From: Candidatus Saccharimonadota bacterium
GTDB taxonomy: Bacteria > Patescibacteriota > Saccharimonadia > Saccharimonadales > Saccharimonadaceae
DNA length: 64,000 bases
Assembly (NCBI GenBank): GCA_017404935.1
Contig: JAFRBI010000003.1
Location: forward strand, 1 to 64,000
Direction: 5' to 3'
Both the position numbers and the translations under genes were made by a program. Shown one piece after another: positions 16,168-24,245 of the stretch. The notes beneath the pieces were generated by a model that saw nothing but the letters and a program-made list of their open reading frames with translations, had not been told where the DNA came from and made no database searches. Positions within the stretch are counted from its first letter, which is position 1, and every line of letters begins with the position of its first letter.

Positions 16168-17778
16168 ATGAAATTACAAAACCAAAGCAAAAAAGCTGTG
16201 CTCTATGCACGAAAGTCGACTGAATCAGAAGATAAACAGGTCCAGTCTATCGATGACCAGATTAGGGCCATGAAAAGAGTAGCGAAAGACGAAGGACTAG
16301 AGATCGTTGAGATATTATCAGAATCTAAAAGTGCAAAAGAGCCTAATGTGAGAGTTCAATTTGGTAAAATGATGAAGAATATATCTGCCGGTAAATATAG
16401 CATCATTCTCGCATGGGATACGAGTCGGTCATCTCGCAATGCAAAGGACGGTGGCGATTTGCAATGGTTGCTTGATAGTGGAGCTTTGTCCGGTATTAGA
16501 ACGCATGAAAAATGGTACAGAGAGAACGATGAGCTCTTATTCACTATTGAAAATAGTATGAATAGTAGATTCGTAAAAGAGCTTAAAGCAAAAGTTAAGC
16601 GTGGCATGGACTCAAAGGCAGATAAGGGGGATTTTCCAGCCTGTGCTCCTATTGGTTACCTGAATGATAGGCTTGAGAAAAAGATTATTAAAGATCCAGA
16701 GATGTGGGATAAAGTTTCTATGTTGTGGCGGAAGGCTCTTACTGGTACATATACCGTTGCGGAACTCACTAGAATTGCAGATGAGGAATTAAGAATAAAA
16801 AAGCCGTTAAAAAAGAGAACTGGCGGCAATCCGCTTTGCCACAATGCTGTGCGCGGTATTTTGACGAACCCATTCTATGCCGGCAAATTTAGATGGAGCG
16901 GCAAAATATATAATGGGAATTACCCCCCTATGGTTACAGAAAGCGAGTTTGAGCGCATGCAAGAAATTTTAAAGCCAGGCCATGCGAGTAGGCCACAAAA
17001 AGAGCCGTATCAGTTTCTTTTAAGAGGTATGCTGACATGTGCAGAGTGCGGATATGCTATTGTTACTGAGAGAAAATTCAAAAAACTGAAAGATGGTACT
17101 GTCCATGAACACAGATATTGCCGGTGTAGCGATAAATGCCCTGGGCATTGTAAAAATCGCTCTATCTATGTTAGAGAAGAAGATTTAATACAACAGATTA
17201 AGGACGAGCTGAGTAAATACACCATAGATGAGAAGTTCTTTAAGCTGGCAGTAGAGGCACTAGCAGAAGAGGACGAGATTGAGGTATCTAAACAAAACGA
17301 AAGGATTGCTAATTACAATAAACAGATAGCCACGAAGAAGAATGAATTAGACAATTTAAGGCGATCAGTTTATAGAGGCCTAATCACAGACAATGCTTTC
17401 TTCTTATCGGAGCAGAAATCATTAGAGAAGGATATAGAGGTGTTAGAGAAAGAACGGGAAAAGGTAACAGTGGTAGCTCACGATTGGAGAAAGACTGCGA
17501 TGGATATCTTTATGTTTGCCAGATATGCCAAAGAGGATTTTGATAGTGATGATTGGGAGAAGAAAAGGGCTGTGATAAAACAGCTAGGTGCGGATCTCAA
17601 ACTTTCGGGTAGAACCATACAATTTACCCCTGTAAAATACCTCGTGCCGATAGAAAAAGCTCATCCCGAACTAAAAGACAAAAAAGAATTGGTTAGAACC
17701 AACCCACAACAGATGAAAAAAGACCCGGGAGGGGGCTTAATTTCAGAATGGTACGCCCGGCACGATTTGAACGTGTGA
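16168..17778 (+). CDS. Large serine recombinase (integrase) of element 1
   Basis: 536 residues. The resolvase catalytic domain starts VLYARKSTESEDKQVQSIDDQ, with the nucleophile Ser of RKSTES, and includes AWDTSRSSRN. The recombinase domain (GYLNDR ... GILTNPFYAGKF) is followed by the zinc ribbon CAECGYAI...CRCSDKCPGHC and a long coiled coil. It catalyses integration and excision. The last ten codons (WYARHDLNV, stop at 17776-17778) are the antisense of the 3' end of tRNA-Arg(CCG). This is expected when an element integrates at the tRNA end with its recombinase at the junction. Confidence 0.92.
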   Translation: MKLQNQSKKAVLYARKSTESEDKQVQSIDDQIRAMKRVAKDEGLEIVEILSESKSAKEPNVRVQFGKMMKNISAGKYSIILAWDTSRSSRNAKDGGDLQWLLDSGALSGIRTHEKWYRENDELLFTIENSMNSRFVKELKAKVKRGMDSKADKGDFPACAPIGYLNDRLEKKIIKDPEMWDKVSMLWRKALTGTYTVAELTRIADEELRIKKPLKKRTGGNPLCHNAVRGILTNPFYAGKFRWSGKIYNGNYPPMVTESEFERMQEILKPGHASRPQKEPYQFLLRGMLTCAECGYAIVTERKFKKLKDGTVHEHRYCRCSDKCPGHCKNRSIYVREEDLIQQIKDELSKYTIDEKFFKLAVEALAEEDEIEVSKQNERIANYNKQIATKKNELDNLRRSVYRGLITDNAFFLSEQKSLEKDIEVLEKEREKVTVVAHDWRKTAMDIFMFARYAKEDFDSDDWEKKRAVIKQLGADLKLSGRTIQFTPVKYLVPIEKAHPELKDKKELVRTNPQQMKKDPGGGLISEWYARHDLNV

Positions 17779-17825
17779 CCTTCAGTTCCGGAAACTGACG
17801 CTCTATCCAGCTGAGCTACGGGCGC
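17749..17825 (-). tRNA. tRNA-Arg(CCG); integration site of element 1
   Basis: A 77-nt cloverleaf with encoded CCA. Acceptor GCGCCCG pairs with CGGGCGT. The loop TTCCGGA gives CCG for codon CGG. Its 3' 30 nt overlap the recombinase reading frame. Confidence 0.93.
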
Positions 17826-17865
17826 ATATATAATATATTATACCATTTTATAGCGGTTTTTAAAG

Positions 17866-17889
17866 CATAAGCCAGGGGTGGGGGGTTGA
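17866..17889 (+). repeat. G-rich 24-bp repeat, copy 1
   Basis: CATAAGCCAGGGG then TGGGGGGTTGA is identical to 43240-43263. Weaker similarity (AGTGTGGT..AAGT) continues for about 25 bp. It lies just upstream of comEC. Confidence 0.6.
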
Positions 17890-17920
17890 TTTTTTTGGCG
17901 AAGTGTGGTTTAAGTTTCGT

Positions 17921-19795
17921 ATGCAAAAAATTGAGAAAATTGTGACAAAAACTTTGCATCAGTCGTGGGGTGTGGTAATGCTTTCGGTGGGAATTATTGT
18001 GGGTGCGATTCTTGGCGTGGTTTTTAGAATTAATTATTTTGCGAGTCCGCTGTGGGTTTTGTTTTCGATTTTGATTTTTGTGTTTATGTATTTTAAACCA
18101 AAATTTTTGATGGTGGGACTGTGTTTGATTGCAGGAATGGTGTTGATATTTTTTCGCGTGGCGACAGTTTTATCAACCGAAATAAAAGATGATGAAGAAA
18201 TAAAATCTGGCACGGAAAGTTTGGTTTTATCTACCCGCGATTTTTTGGCAGAAAGAATCGAAGATAGTTTGCCAGAAAGGGAAGCGAAACTTGGAATGTC
18301 GTATCTTCTTGGTATGAAATCTGGGCTGGATAAAAAACTTTCTGAAGATCTAAAAACCGTGGGGCTCACACATATTGTGGTGGCGAGTGGCGCGCACCTT
18401 TCAATTTTGGTAGAAATTGCTAGAAAAATTTTTGGACGTTTGTCTAGATTTTCGGGACTTTTGTTTTCAATTTTATTTATTTTGTTTTTTATGTGTATGG
18501 TGGGGTGGACGCCGTCGATTTTGAGAGCTGGAATTATGGCAATTTTAACTTTGGTCTCGTGGTATGTGGGAAGAAAAATTGCGCCACTTAGATTAATTTT
18601 AATAGTGATGGCATTTACGCTGATGCTAAATCCAATGTTTTTGACAAGTCTTGGTTGGCTTTTATCATTTGCAAGTTATGCTGGAATTATGCTACTTGGC
18701 CCTTCGATTTCTAAATTCTTTTATGGTGATAAAAAGCCCGGCTTTATTGCTAGCGTGATTTTAACAACGATTGCGGCGACTTTGATGACGCTCCCGATTA
18801 CACTTTATTATTTTGGACAAGTGTCCATAATTTCTCTAATTGCAAATTTAATAATTTTGCCGACGCTGCCTTATGCGATGGGGCTGACGTTTCTTACGGG
18901 AATAGGTCTCCCTGTGAGTTTTTTGGCAGAAAAAATTTTGAGTTTTCACATTTCTACGGTAGAATTTTTTGGCTCAATGGAACAATTTTTGATTAGAATT
19001 GAGCCATATAATCCTTGGGTGTTTTTGATTTACGTGCCGATTTTGATACCACTTGTGGTTGGGTTTTTAAAGAGAAGGTGTTATAATAAAAATATGTCAG
19101 GACACAGTAAATGGGCGACGACCAAACGTCAAAAAGCAGTAGTAGATGCAAAGCGCGGTGCGCTATTTACTAAGATTGGTAATCAAATTGCGATTGCAGC
19201 ACGGGCTGGGACAGACCCAAATATGAACCCTTCGCTTGCAATGGTGCTTGAAAAAGCAAGACTTGCTAATATGCCAAAAGCTAACATTGAAAGAGCAATT
19301 GCAAGAGTGGCCGATAAAACTGCGGCGGCTCTAATCGAAGAAGTTTATGAGGCTTATGGGCCTGGTGGGGTTGGTATTGTAATTGAAGTTGCAACTGATA
19401 ATAAGAATCGCACAATGCCAGAAGTGCGTCACACTCTAGACAAAAACGGTGGCCGGATGGCAGACCCAGGAAGTGTGATGTTCCAATTCACAAGAAAAGG
19501 CGTAATTGAAATTTCTGAAAAGGGTGATGATGCAATGATGGCAGCACTTGATGCTGGAGCTTCGGACGTAGTTGAAGAAGATGAATATACAGTAATTTAC
19601 ACGGACGCTTCCGACTTAATGAAAGTGCGTCAAGCTTTGGTAGATGCTGGAATGAATGTAACTTCGGCTGAGCTTCAATATGTGCCAAATTCTTATGTGC
19701 CGGTAGAAGGTGAAAATGCTGAAAAGTTAGAAAATTTGCTCTCAGCGATTGACGATCTTGATGATGTAACTAACGTCTATACAAACGCAGAATAA
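17921..19795 (+). CDS. comEC: ComEC/Rec2 competence channel, open in frame into YebC
   Basis: DNA-uptake channel of natural transformation. The ComEC part covers about residues 1-390 (to about 19090). It has several N-terminal membrane helices and a Competence domain (HIVVASGAHLSILVEIARKIFG, WTPSILRAGIMAILTLVSWYVGRK, LTSLGWLLSFASYAGIMLLGP). There is no metallo-beta-lactamase domain. No stop codon separates it from yebC, so the frame reads LKRRCYNKN-MSGHSKWA. A fusion protein is possible, but yebC also has its own promoter. ATG 17921 is preferred; a GTG at 17903 is also in frame. Confidence 0.85.
   Translation: MQKIEKIVTKTLHQSWGVVMLSVGIIVGAILGVVFRINYFASPLWVLFSILIFVFMYFKPKFLMVGLCLIAGMVLIFFRVATVLSTEIKDDEEIKSGTESLVLSTRDFLAERIEDSLPEREAKLGMSYLLGMKSGLDKKLSEDLKTVGLTHIVVASGAHLSILVEIARKIFGRLSRFSGLLFSILFILFFMCMVGWTPSILRAGIMAILTLVSWYVGRKIAPLRLILIVMAFTLMLNPMFLTSLGWLLSFASYAGIMLLGPSISKFFYGDKKPGFIASVILTTIAATLMTLPITLYYFGQVSIISLIANLIILPTLPYAMGLTFLTGIGLPVSFLAEKILSFHISTVEFFGSMEQFLIRIEPYNPWVFLIYVPILIPLVVGFLKRRCYNKNMSGHSKWATTKRQKAVVDAKRGALFTKIGNQIAIAARAGTDPNMNPSLAMVLEKARLANMPKANIERAIARVADKTAAALIEEVYEAYGPGGVGIVIEVATDNKNRTMPEVRHTLDKNGGRMADPGSVMFQFTRKGVIEISEKGDDAMMAALDAGASDVVEEDEYTVIYTDASDLMKVRQALVDAGMNVTSAELQYVPNSYVPVEGENAEKLENLLSAIDDLDDVTNVYTNAE
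19094..19795 (+). CDS. yebC: YebC/PmpR-family translation or transcription factor
   Basis: 233 residues with the classic start MSGHSKWATTKRQKAVVDAKRG and the motifs LEKARLANMPKANIERAIAR, YEAYGPGGVGIVIEVATDNKNRT, GSVMFQF. YebC-family proteins act as regulators and, in recent work, as helpers for translating proline-rich stretches. TATAAT (19082-19087) lies exactly 6 nt before this ATG but inside the 3' end of comEC, so a separate leaderless transcript is likely. A terminator follows at 19812. Confidence 0.95.
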   Translation: MSGHSKWATTKRQKAVVDAKRGALFTKIGNQIAIAARAGTDPNMNPSLAMVLEKARLANMPKANIERAIARVADKTAAALIEEVYEAYGPGGVGIVIEVATDNKNRTMPEVRHTLDKNGGRMADPGSVMFQFTRKGVIEISEKGDDAMMAALDAGASDVVEEDEYTVIYTDASDLMKVRQALVDAGMNVTSAELQYVPNSYVPVEGENAEKLENLLSAIDDLDDVTNVYTNAE

Positions 19796-19811
19796 TCTAA
19801 AACAAAAAGTT

Positions 19812-19838
19812 GTCCCCGGACGAGCCGGGGGCTTTTTG
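19812..19838. terminator. Bidirectional terminator between yebC and hppA
   Basis: Stem GTCCCCGG/CCGGGGGC with a 5-nt loop and TTTTT on the plus side. AAAAA precedes it, so it also serves the convergent hppA. Confidence 0.8.
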
Positions 19839-19844
19839 AGGATA

Positions 19845-22166
19845 TTAGAACAGGTGCATTATAGAAATTAATGAGGCATTTGCCATAACAGGTGCAACGT
19901 GTGACATAACAAACGTTGCTGCTTCTGTTACGAGCGATGCCGCCTGCCCAACATATGCCACTACTTGTTCGGCGAATGCTATTGTGGGCGCAAATAACTC
20001 TGCTGCGCTGGGTGCTCCGTTTTGCTGTATAGCTAAAGCGATGGGAGCGATGGTGCAAGCCGAAGTAGATAGCGATTTGGAGAAGATATCGATACAGACT
20101 GCCCAAACATCTTTGAGACCATCTCCGAATGTGTCGCCGATGACTGCAATAAGATGAGCGGGACCATGTTTCTTCTGCCCAGGTAAACGCTCTTCTTCGA
20201 TATATTTTTTACCGTTATCAAAGGCGCCACCAGTGTTGCTAGTGTAGATTGCCAACACTACTCCAAGTAATATGACACCGATCTGCATACCGCCGACGAA
20301 TTCATAACCGAGTATAAATATACAAGGTATAGGCGAGAGCAAGGCCAAAAGTGACGGAGCAACCATTTTACGGTTGGATTGCTTAGTGCCGATTTTGGTT
20401 AGACCGTTATAGTCGGGCAGAGCTTTTCCTTCCAGGATAGCAGGATTGGCATCTAACTGTTTTTTGCCTTCTACTGTTAGAACATGTGTAGAGTCTCTCA
20501 AATTCTTTAACAGCATAAATGAGAAATATGCCAGAAGGCCGGTGCCAAGGAATGCCCCTGATAAGGTGTTGGGATCAGCAATGTTCAGTATCAGAGCCCC
20601 ACCAAGACTGAATATTCCAATATATGAAATATTGAGCGCGGTGCTGGCATAAGCGGCTGAACCGATGGCAGAACCTTTGCCAATGGCTGCGGTGGTGTTC
20701 CCAGTAGCATCAAGCGGGTCGGTAACATATTTGCGGATTTCAGGATCCAAATGGCAAGCTTCAGCAATACCGCCGGCATTATCTGCGATTGGACCGAATG
20801 CGTCGATTGACACAGTGGCGCCAACGAATGATAGCATACCAACGGAAGCCATAGCTATACCATAAAGCCCGCAGATGTAGTTTGACCCGTAGATTGACGC
20901 GGCTACCAAAATGATGGGCACAAGGCAAGATCTAAATCCTAACGCTGTACCGCTTGTAAGTAGATCTGCTGCTCCGTCTATAGCTGCCTCAGCAAGCTCT
21001 CTGACGAACTTGAACTCTGTGCTGGTGTATATCTCGGTGGATTTACCGATTAATACTCCTGAGGCAATACCGAATAATGTGGCAAGCCATGGAGAAATCC
21101 AACCGGCCTTGAAATCACTGTAGAGTGCGATGCCGTTGAACATGAAGTATGAAACGACCAGACTACCAAGGACGCTAATCCCAGCAGAAACATAAGTGAC
21201 ATTATTGAGCTCTTTAGCCGGATTGTCGGTCATTTTCTCCTTACGGAGCATTGCTATCCCGATACCTACTATGCAGCCAAATAGTCCAATTGTTGCAATA
21301 ATAATAGGGAATAAGCAGGTGAGGTTGTAAAGTTCTGCAAATTCTGCACCATGTCTAGCCTGGACCGTATTGGAAATAAGCTGTGAGGCAACCAGGGTCG
21401 CAACAAAACTTTCCAAAAGGTCTGAGCAGTTGCCGGCAATGTCGTTGACGAGGTCGCCGATAAAATCCAAAAGAACATTCGGAATTCTGGGGTCGTCCTC
21501 TTCAAATCCAAGATCAAGCTTATTCATTTTGTCAGCCGAAATATCAGCTGATTTGGTGAAGTTGCCGCCTGATACACGGTTAAACATTGCAACGGTAGAA
21601 CATCCTAACGCATAGGTGGTGCTACGCATCATGTTGGCGTCGCATTTAAGGCTCATAGCCAGCCCGTGCCCGGTAGAATGATCTTTAAATATGACATACT
21701 GTAAGATATAAATAACAGTAATGCCGAACATGCCTAAGGCTTGGACTGATAAACCCGCAATACTTCCGCCTTTCAATGCGGTCCAGCACGATCTCCCGAC
21801 TGACCTGCTCTTAAAAGCTCGTCTTGCTACCCGGTAGTTGGCATGGGCAGCGCCGTACATGCCGATATAAACGGCGGCACTACTCATGCAAGCTCCGAGT
21901 ATGAAGCTGAGACCACTGGTGGATTCAATGAATAAAGTGAATCCGAGAGCCACCAATAATACCACTACAGTAATAGTGCCATATTCTGTATTTAAGAAAG
22001 TTTTGGCACCTTCGCGAATTGTTTTCGCGAGTTTGAACATATCATCTTCTTCTTTTGAGTTGTGTGTCTTCGGCTTTCTGATATTGAAAAAATGTTTAAA
22101 AGCCATAAGAAGCGCCAACACAACGACCACAATGGTAGATGAATAAACTGCTACATTCAGGTTCAT
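19845..22166 (-). CDS. hppA: Membrane-bound proton/sodium-translocating pyrophosphatase
   Basis: Hydrolyses pyrophosphate and pumps H+ or Na+. 773 residues, about 16 helices. Catalytic Asp and Lys motifs are kept but divergent: GGNFTKSADISADK, EEDDPRIP (family EDDPRNP), DFIGDLVNDIAG (family DNVGDNVGDCAG), GNTTAAIGKGSAIGSAA, GGAFDNGKKYIE and GDTFGDGLKD. The Asp ladder is complete, so activity is plausible. The Ala in GNTTAA fits the potassium-dependent class. A ribosome-binding site AAGGAGGG precedes ATG. A leader with a possible fluoride aptamer lies upstream. Confidence 0.93.
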   Translation of the reverse strand: MNLNVAVYSSTIVVVVLALLMAFKHFFNIRKPKTHNSKEEDDMFKLAKTIREGAKTFLNTEYGTITVVVLLVALGFTLFIESTSGLSFILGACMSSAAVYIGMYGAAHANYRVARRAFKSRSVGRSCWTALKGGSIAGLSVQALGMFGITVIYILQYVIFKDHSTGHGLAMSLKCDANMMRSTTYALGCSTVAMFNRVSGGNFTKSADISADKMNKLDLGFEEDDPRIPNVLLDFIGDLVNDIAGNCSDLLESFVATLVASQLISNTVQARHGAEFAELYNLTCLFPIIIATIGLFGCIVGIGIAMLRKEKMTDNPAKELNNVTYVSAGISVLGSLVVSYFMFNGIALYSDFKAGWISPWLATLFGIASGVLIGKSTEIYTSTEFKFVRELAEAAIDGAADLLTSGTALGFRSCLVPIILVAASIYGSNYICGLYGIAMASVGMLSFVGATVSIDAFGPIADNAGGIAEACHLDPEIRKYVTDPLDATGNTTAAIGKGSAIGSAAYASTALNISYIGIFSLGGALILNIADPNTLSGAFLGTGLLAYFSFMLLKNLRDSTHVLTVEGKKQLDANPAILEGKALPDYNGLTKIGTKQSNRKMVAPSLLALLSPIPCIFILGYEFVGGMQIGVILLGVVLAIYTSNTGGAFDNGKKYIEEERLPGQKKHGPAHLIAVIGDTFGDGLKDVWAVCIDIFSKSLSTSACTIAPIALAIQQNGAPSAAELFAPTIAFAEQVVAYVGQAASLVTEAATFVMSHVAPVMANASLISIMHLF

Positions 22167-22195
22167 TATGTATCCCTCCTTTTTATTTTGTTAAT

Positions 22196-22248
22196 GTACG
22201 AGTTCTGATTTGCACCTGCAAAAAAATATGGGCGTATCCTCATCGCCC
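22196..22248 (-). promoter_or_regulatory. Candidate fluoride (crcB) riboswitch in the hppA leader
   Basis: On the minus strand the leader reads GGGCGATGAGGATACGCCC (helix GGGCG/CGCCC, loop ATGAGGATA). A T-rich linker, a small helix TTGCA/TGCAA and ATCAGAACTCGTAC follow. The first 11 nt equal those I recall for a fluoride riboswitch from Thermotoga. GAG in the loop can pair with CTC, as in that fold's pseudoknot, followed by the conserved-looking TAC. Fluoride inhibits pyrophosphatases and such genes are known fluoride-riboswitch targets. TATAAT lies just upstream (minus strand, about 22258-22263). The linker helix is weak, so this is tentative. Confidence 0.4.
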
Positions 22249-22292
22249 ACTATATATATTATACCACAATAGAGTAAATTTTTCAATATGCT

Positions 22293-22328
22293 AGATAAAA
22301 AACGCCCCGCCTAAATTGCAGGCGGGGC
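22293..22328 (-). terminator. Terminator of the L,D-transpeptidase gene
   Basis: GCCCCGCC/GGCGGGGC 8-bp stem (22304-22311 with 22321-22328), followed on the minus strand by GTTTTTT. Confidence 0.85.
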
Positions 22329-22340
22329 TAAGGTACAGGC

Positions 22341-22871
22341 TCAGTAATCTATGACGATTACTGAGCATCCATCGGATGTGGCATTATACAACCATTCTGC
22401 GTCCGTGACGTTTAAACGGACACAACCGCGTGAAACAGAAGTGCCAATATCGGCAACTTCTTGAGGAATTGGTTCGGCATCGCCAGCGTTAGCATAGCAA
22501 ACTGAGTGAATCATATATCCACCTTGTTTGAAACGCATACACCAGCGACCATAAGTGCCATCCACCATCGGATGATACCAACCTTTGTCGGTGTGCTGAT
22601 AAATTTGGTAAACTCCAAGCGGAGTTTCGTGGCCGGCTTTGCCAGTGGAGACAAAACAAGCTCGTAAGAGCTGGTTATTGGCATCGTAAACTCCCATAAC
22701 GTTAGACTTACGATAAACCACGATGGTGGCCGGTGGGCCAGGGATGATTTCCGCTATGGAATTTCCCGATACGGAATTTTCTGCCTGCGCTACGAGAGGC
22801 TCAAGCAGAGGCATAGCCAAAATACTTAAAAATAATGAAATACTTAGAAAAATGCTAAGAAACTTTTTCAT
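22341..22871 (-). CDS. Secreted L,D-transpeptidase (YkuD family)
   Basis: 176 residues. A signal peptide (MKKFLSIFLSISLFLSILA...AQA) is followed by a YkuD domain. Catalytic motif: MIHSV, then GTSVSRGCVRLNVTDAEWLY, which carries the nucleophile Cys and the conserved Arg. It forms 3-3 cross-links or anchors proteins in peptidoglycan outside the membrane. The ribosome-binding site GGAGGG precedes ATG. It has a single-gene transcript with its own terminator. Confidence 0.93.
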   Translation of the reverse strand: MKKFLSIFLSISLFLSILAMPLLEPLVAQAENSVSGNSIAEIIPGPPATIVVYRKSNVMGVYDANNQLLRACFVSTGKAGHETPLGVYQIYQHTDKGWYHPMVDGTYGRWCMRFKQGGYMIHSVCYANAGDAEPIPQEVADIGTSVSRGCVRLNVTDAEWLYNATSDGCSVIVIDY

Positions 22872-22978
22872 TTTCTACCCTCCTCATCAGTATAATGCGT
22901 GTTAAAGTACGATATATATATTATACCACACAAGCTTAAATTTTGCAAGTATTAATATAATGTGGTATAATAGTATAC

Positions 22979-23068
<90 letters not shown>

Positions 23069-23074
23069 TATTTT

Positions 23075-24235
23075 ATGAAAAAAAGAAAAATAATTCTAAT
23101 AGCTGTAATTTCAGCTATTTTTATTTTTCTAATTTTTGTGGGGGTGAGGATGGCGACGTGTGATATTTCGATTAATCTTGTAACAACTTATAAATCACCG
23201 GAAATTGCAGAAACTAAAATTGATTTTGTGAGTGATAGTGAGTGGGCGGTAAGTTTAAATGGTAGGACAATTTCAAAAAATTCAGATGAGATTAGGCCTA
23301 CGGCTAGCACAGCAAAAATGATTTTGGCGCTTAGCGTAATGAAAGCAAAGCCATTTGAACTTGGCGAGAATGGTGAAACAATTATAATTAATCAAGAAAT
23401 GTATGATAGATATATTTGGTATCGCTCACATAATGGCTCTAACACGCCGGTAAAAATTGGCGAGGAAATTTCGGAATATGACGCGCTGGCTTCGGCACTT
23501 CTAGCGTCTTCGAATAATATGGCAGACTCGCTTGCGATTTGGGCATTTGGTTCAATTGAAGAATATAAAAATTACGCAACTGAAATGTTAAAGGAGATTG
23601 GCGCAAAAAGCACCACGATAGGAAAAGATGCAAGTGGCTATGATGAGAGCACAGTTTCTACGGCAGAAGATTTGGCAAAGATTGGAAATTTGATTTTGAA
23701 TCAACCAGTTTTGGCAGAAATTGTAGCAAAAACTGAAACTACTGTACCGGTGGCTGGCGTGATTAAAAACACTAACAAATTGCTTGGTACAAATAGAATT
23801 ATTGGAATTAAAACGGGATATATTGGTGAGCCATCTGGTTATTGTTTGGTGTCTGGGTACAAGGAAGGCTTAGAAAATGTAACGGTGGCCCTTTTGAATG
23901 CGTCGACTCGGCAAAAATCTTTTGATGATAGTCTTGCGATTGTAACGGAAGCTCAAGAAAAAATCAAAACGAGAGAACTCGTGGCGGAAAATCAGGAAGT
24001 TGGATATTTTGAAAGTTGGTGGCTTGGCAAAATTCCGATTGTAGCTTCAAACAAAATTGATGGCGTAGCTATATCGGAACCTACGGTTTATTTGGAAATG
24101 GAAGATTTTGATGGGGCGCTAAAAATTATGACAAACGAAACTGAATACACCACAAATGTGAAGTCAGAAAAATTTGAAAAAGAGCCAGATTTTTGGCAGA
24201 GATTTTTACACGTATTTTCTTGGTCTTTGATATAA
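23075..24235 (+). CDS. D-alanyl-D-alanine carboxypeptidase (PBP5/DacA family)
   Basis: 386 residues. An N-terminal membrane anchor (about 6-25) is followed by a serine peptidase S11 domain: STAKM (SxxK), SSNNMAD (SxN) and IKTGYIG (KTG), in the right order. A C-terminal beta-rich domain follows. It trims pentapeptide side chains of peptidoglycan outside the membrane. The frame is open upstream through the tRNA-Ser gene; ATG 23075, just after the tRNA, is the sensible start. Confidence 0.92.
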   Translation: MKKRKIILIAVISAIFIFLIFVGVRMATCDISINLVTTYKSPEIAETKIDFVSDSEWAVSLNGRTISKNSDEIRPTASTAKMILALSVMKAKPFELGENGETIIINQEMYDRYIWYRSHNGSNTPVKIGEEISEYDALASALLASSNNMADSLAIWAFGSIEEYKNYATEMLKEIGAKSTTIGKDASGYDESTVSTAEDLAKIGNLILNQPVLAEIVAKTETTVPVAGVIKNTNKLLGTNRIIGIKTGYIGEPSGYCLVSGYKEGLENVTVALLNASTRQKSFDDSLAIVTEAQEKIKTRELVAENQEVGYFESWWLGKIPIVASNKIDGVAISEPTVYLEMEDFDGALKIMTNETEYTTNVKSEKFEKEPDFWQRFLHVFSWSLI

Positions 24236-24245
24236 TATATAGTGT

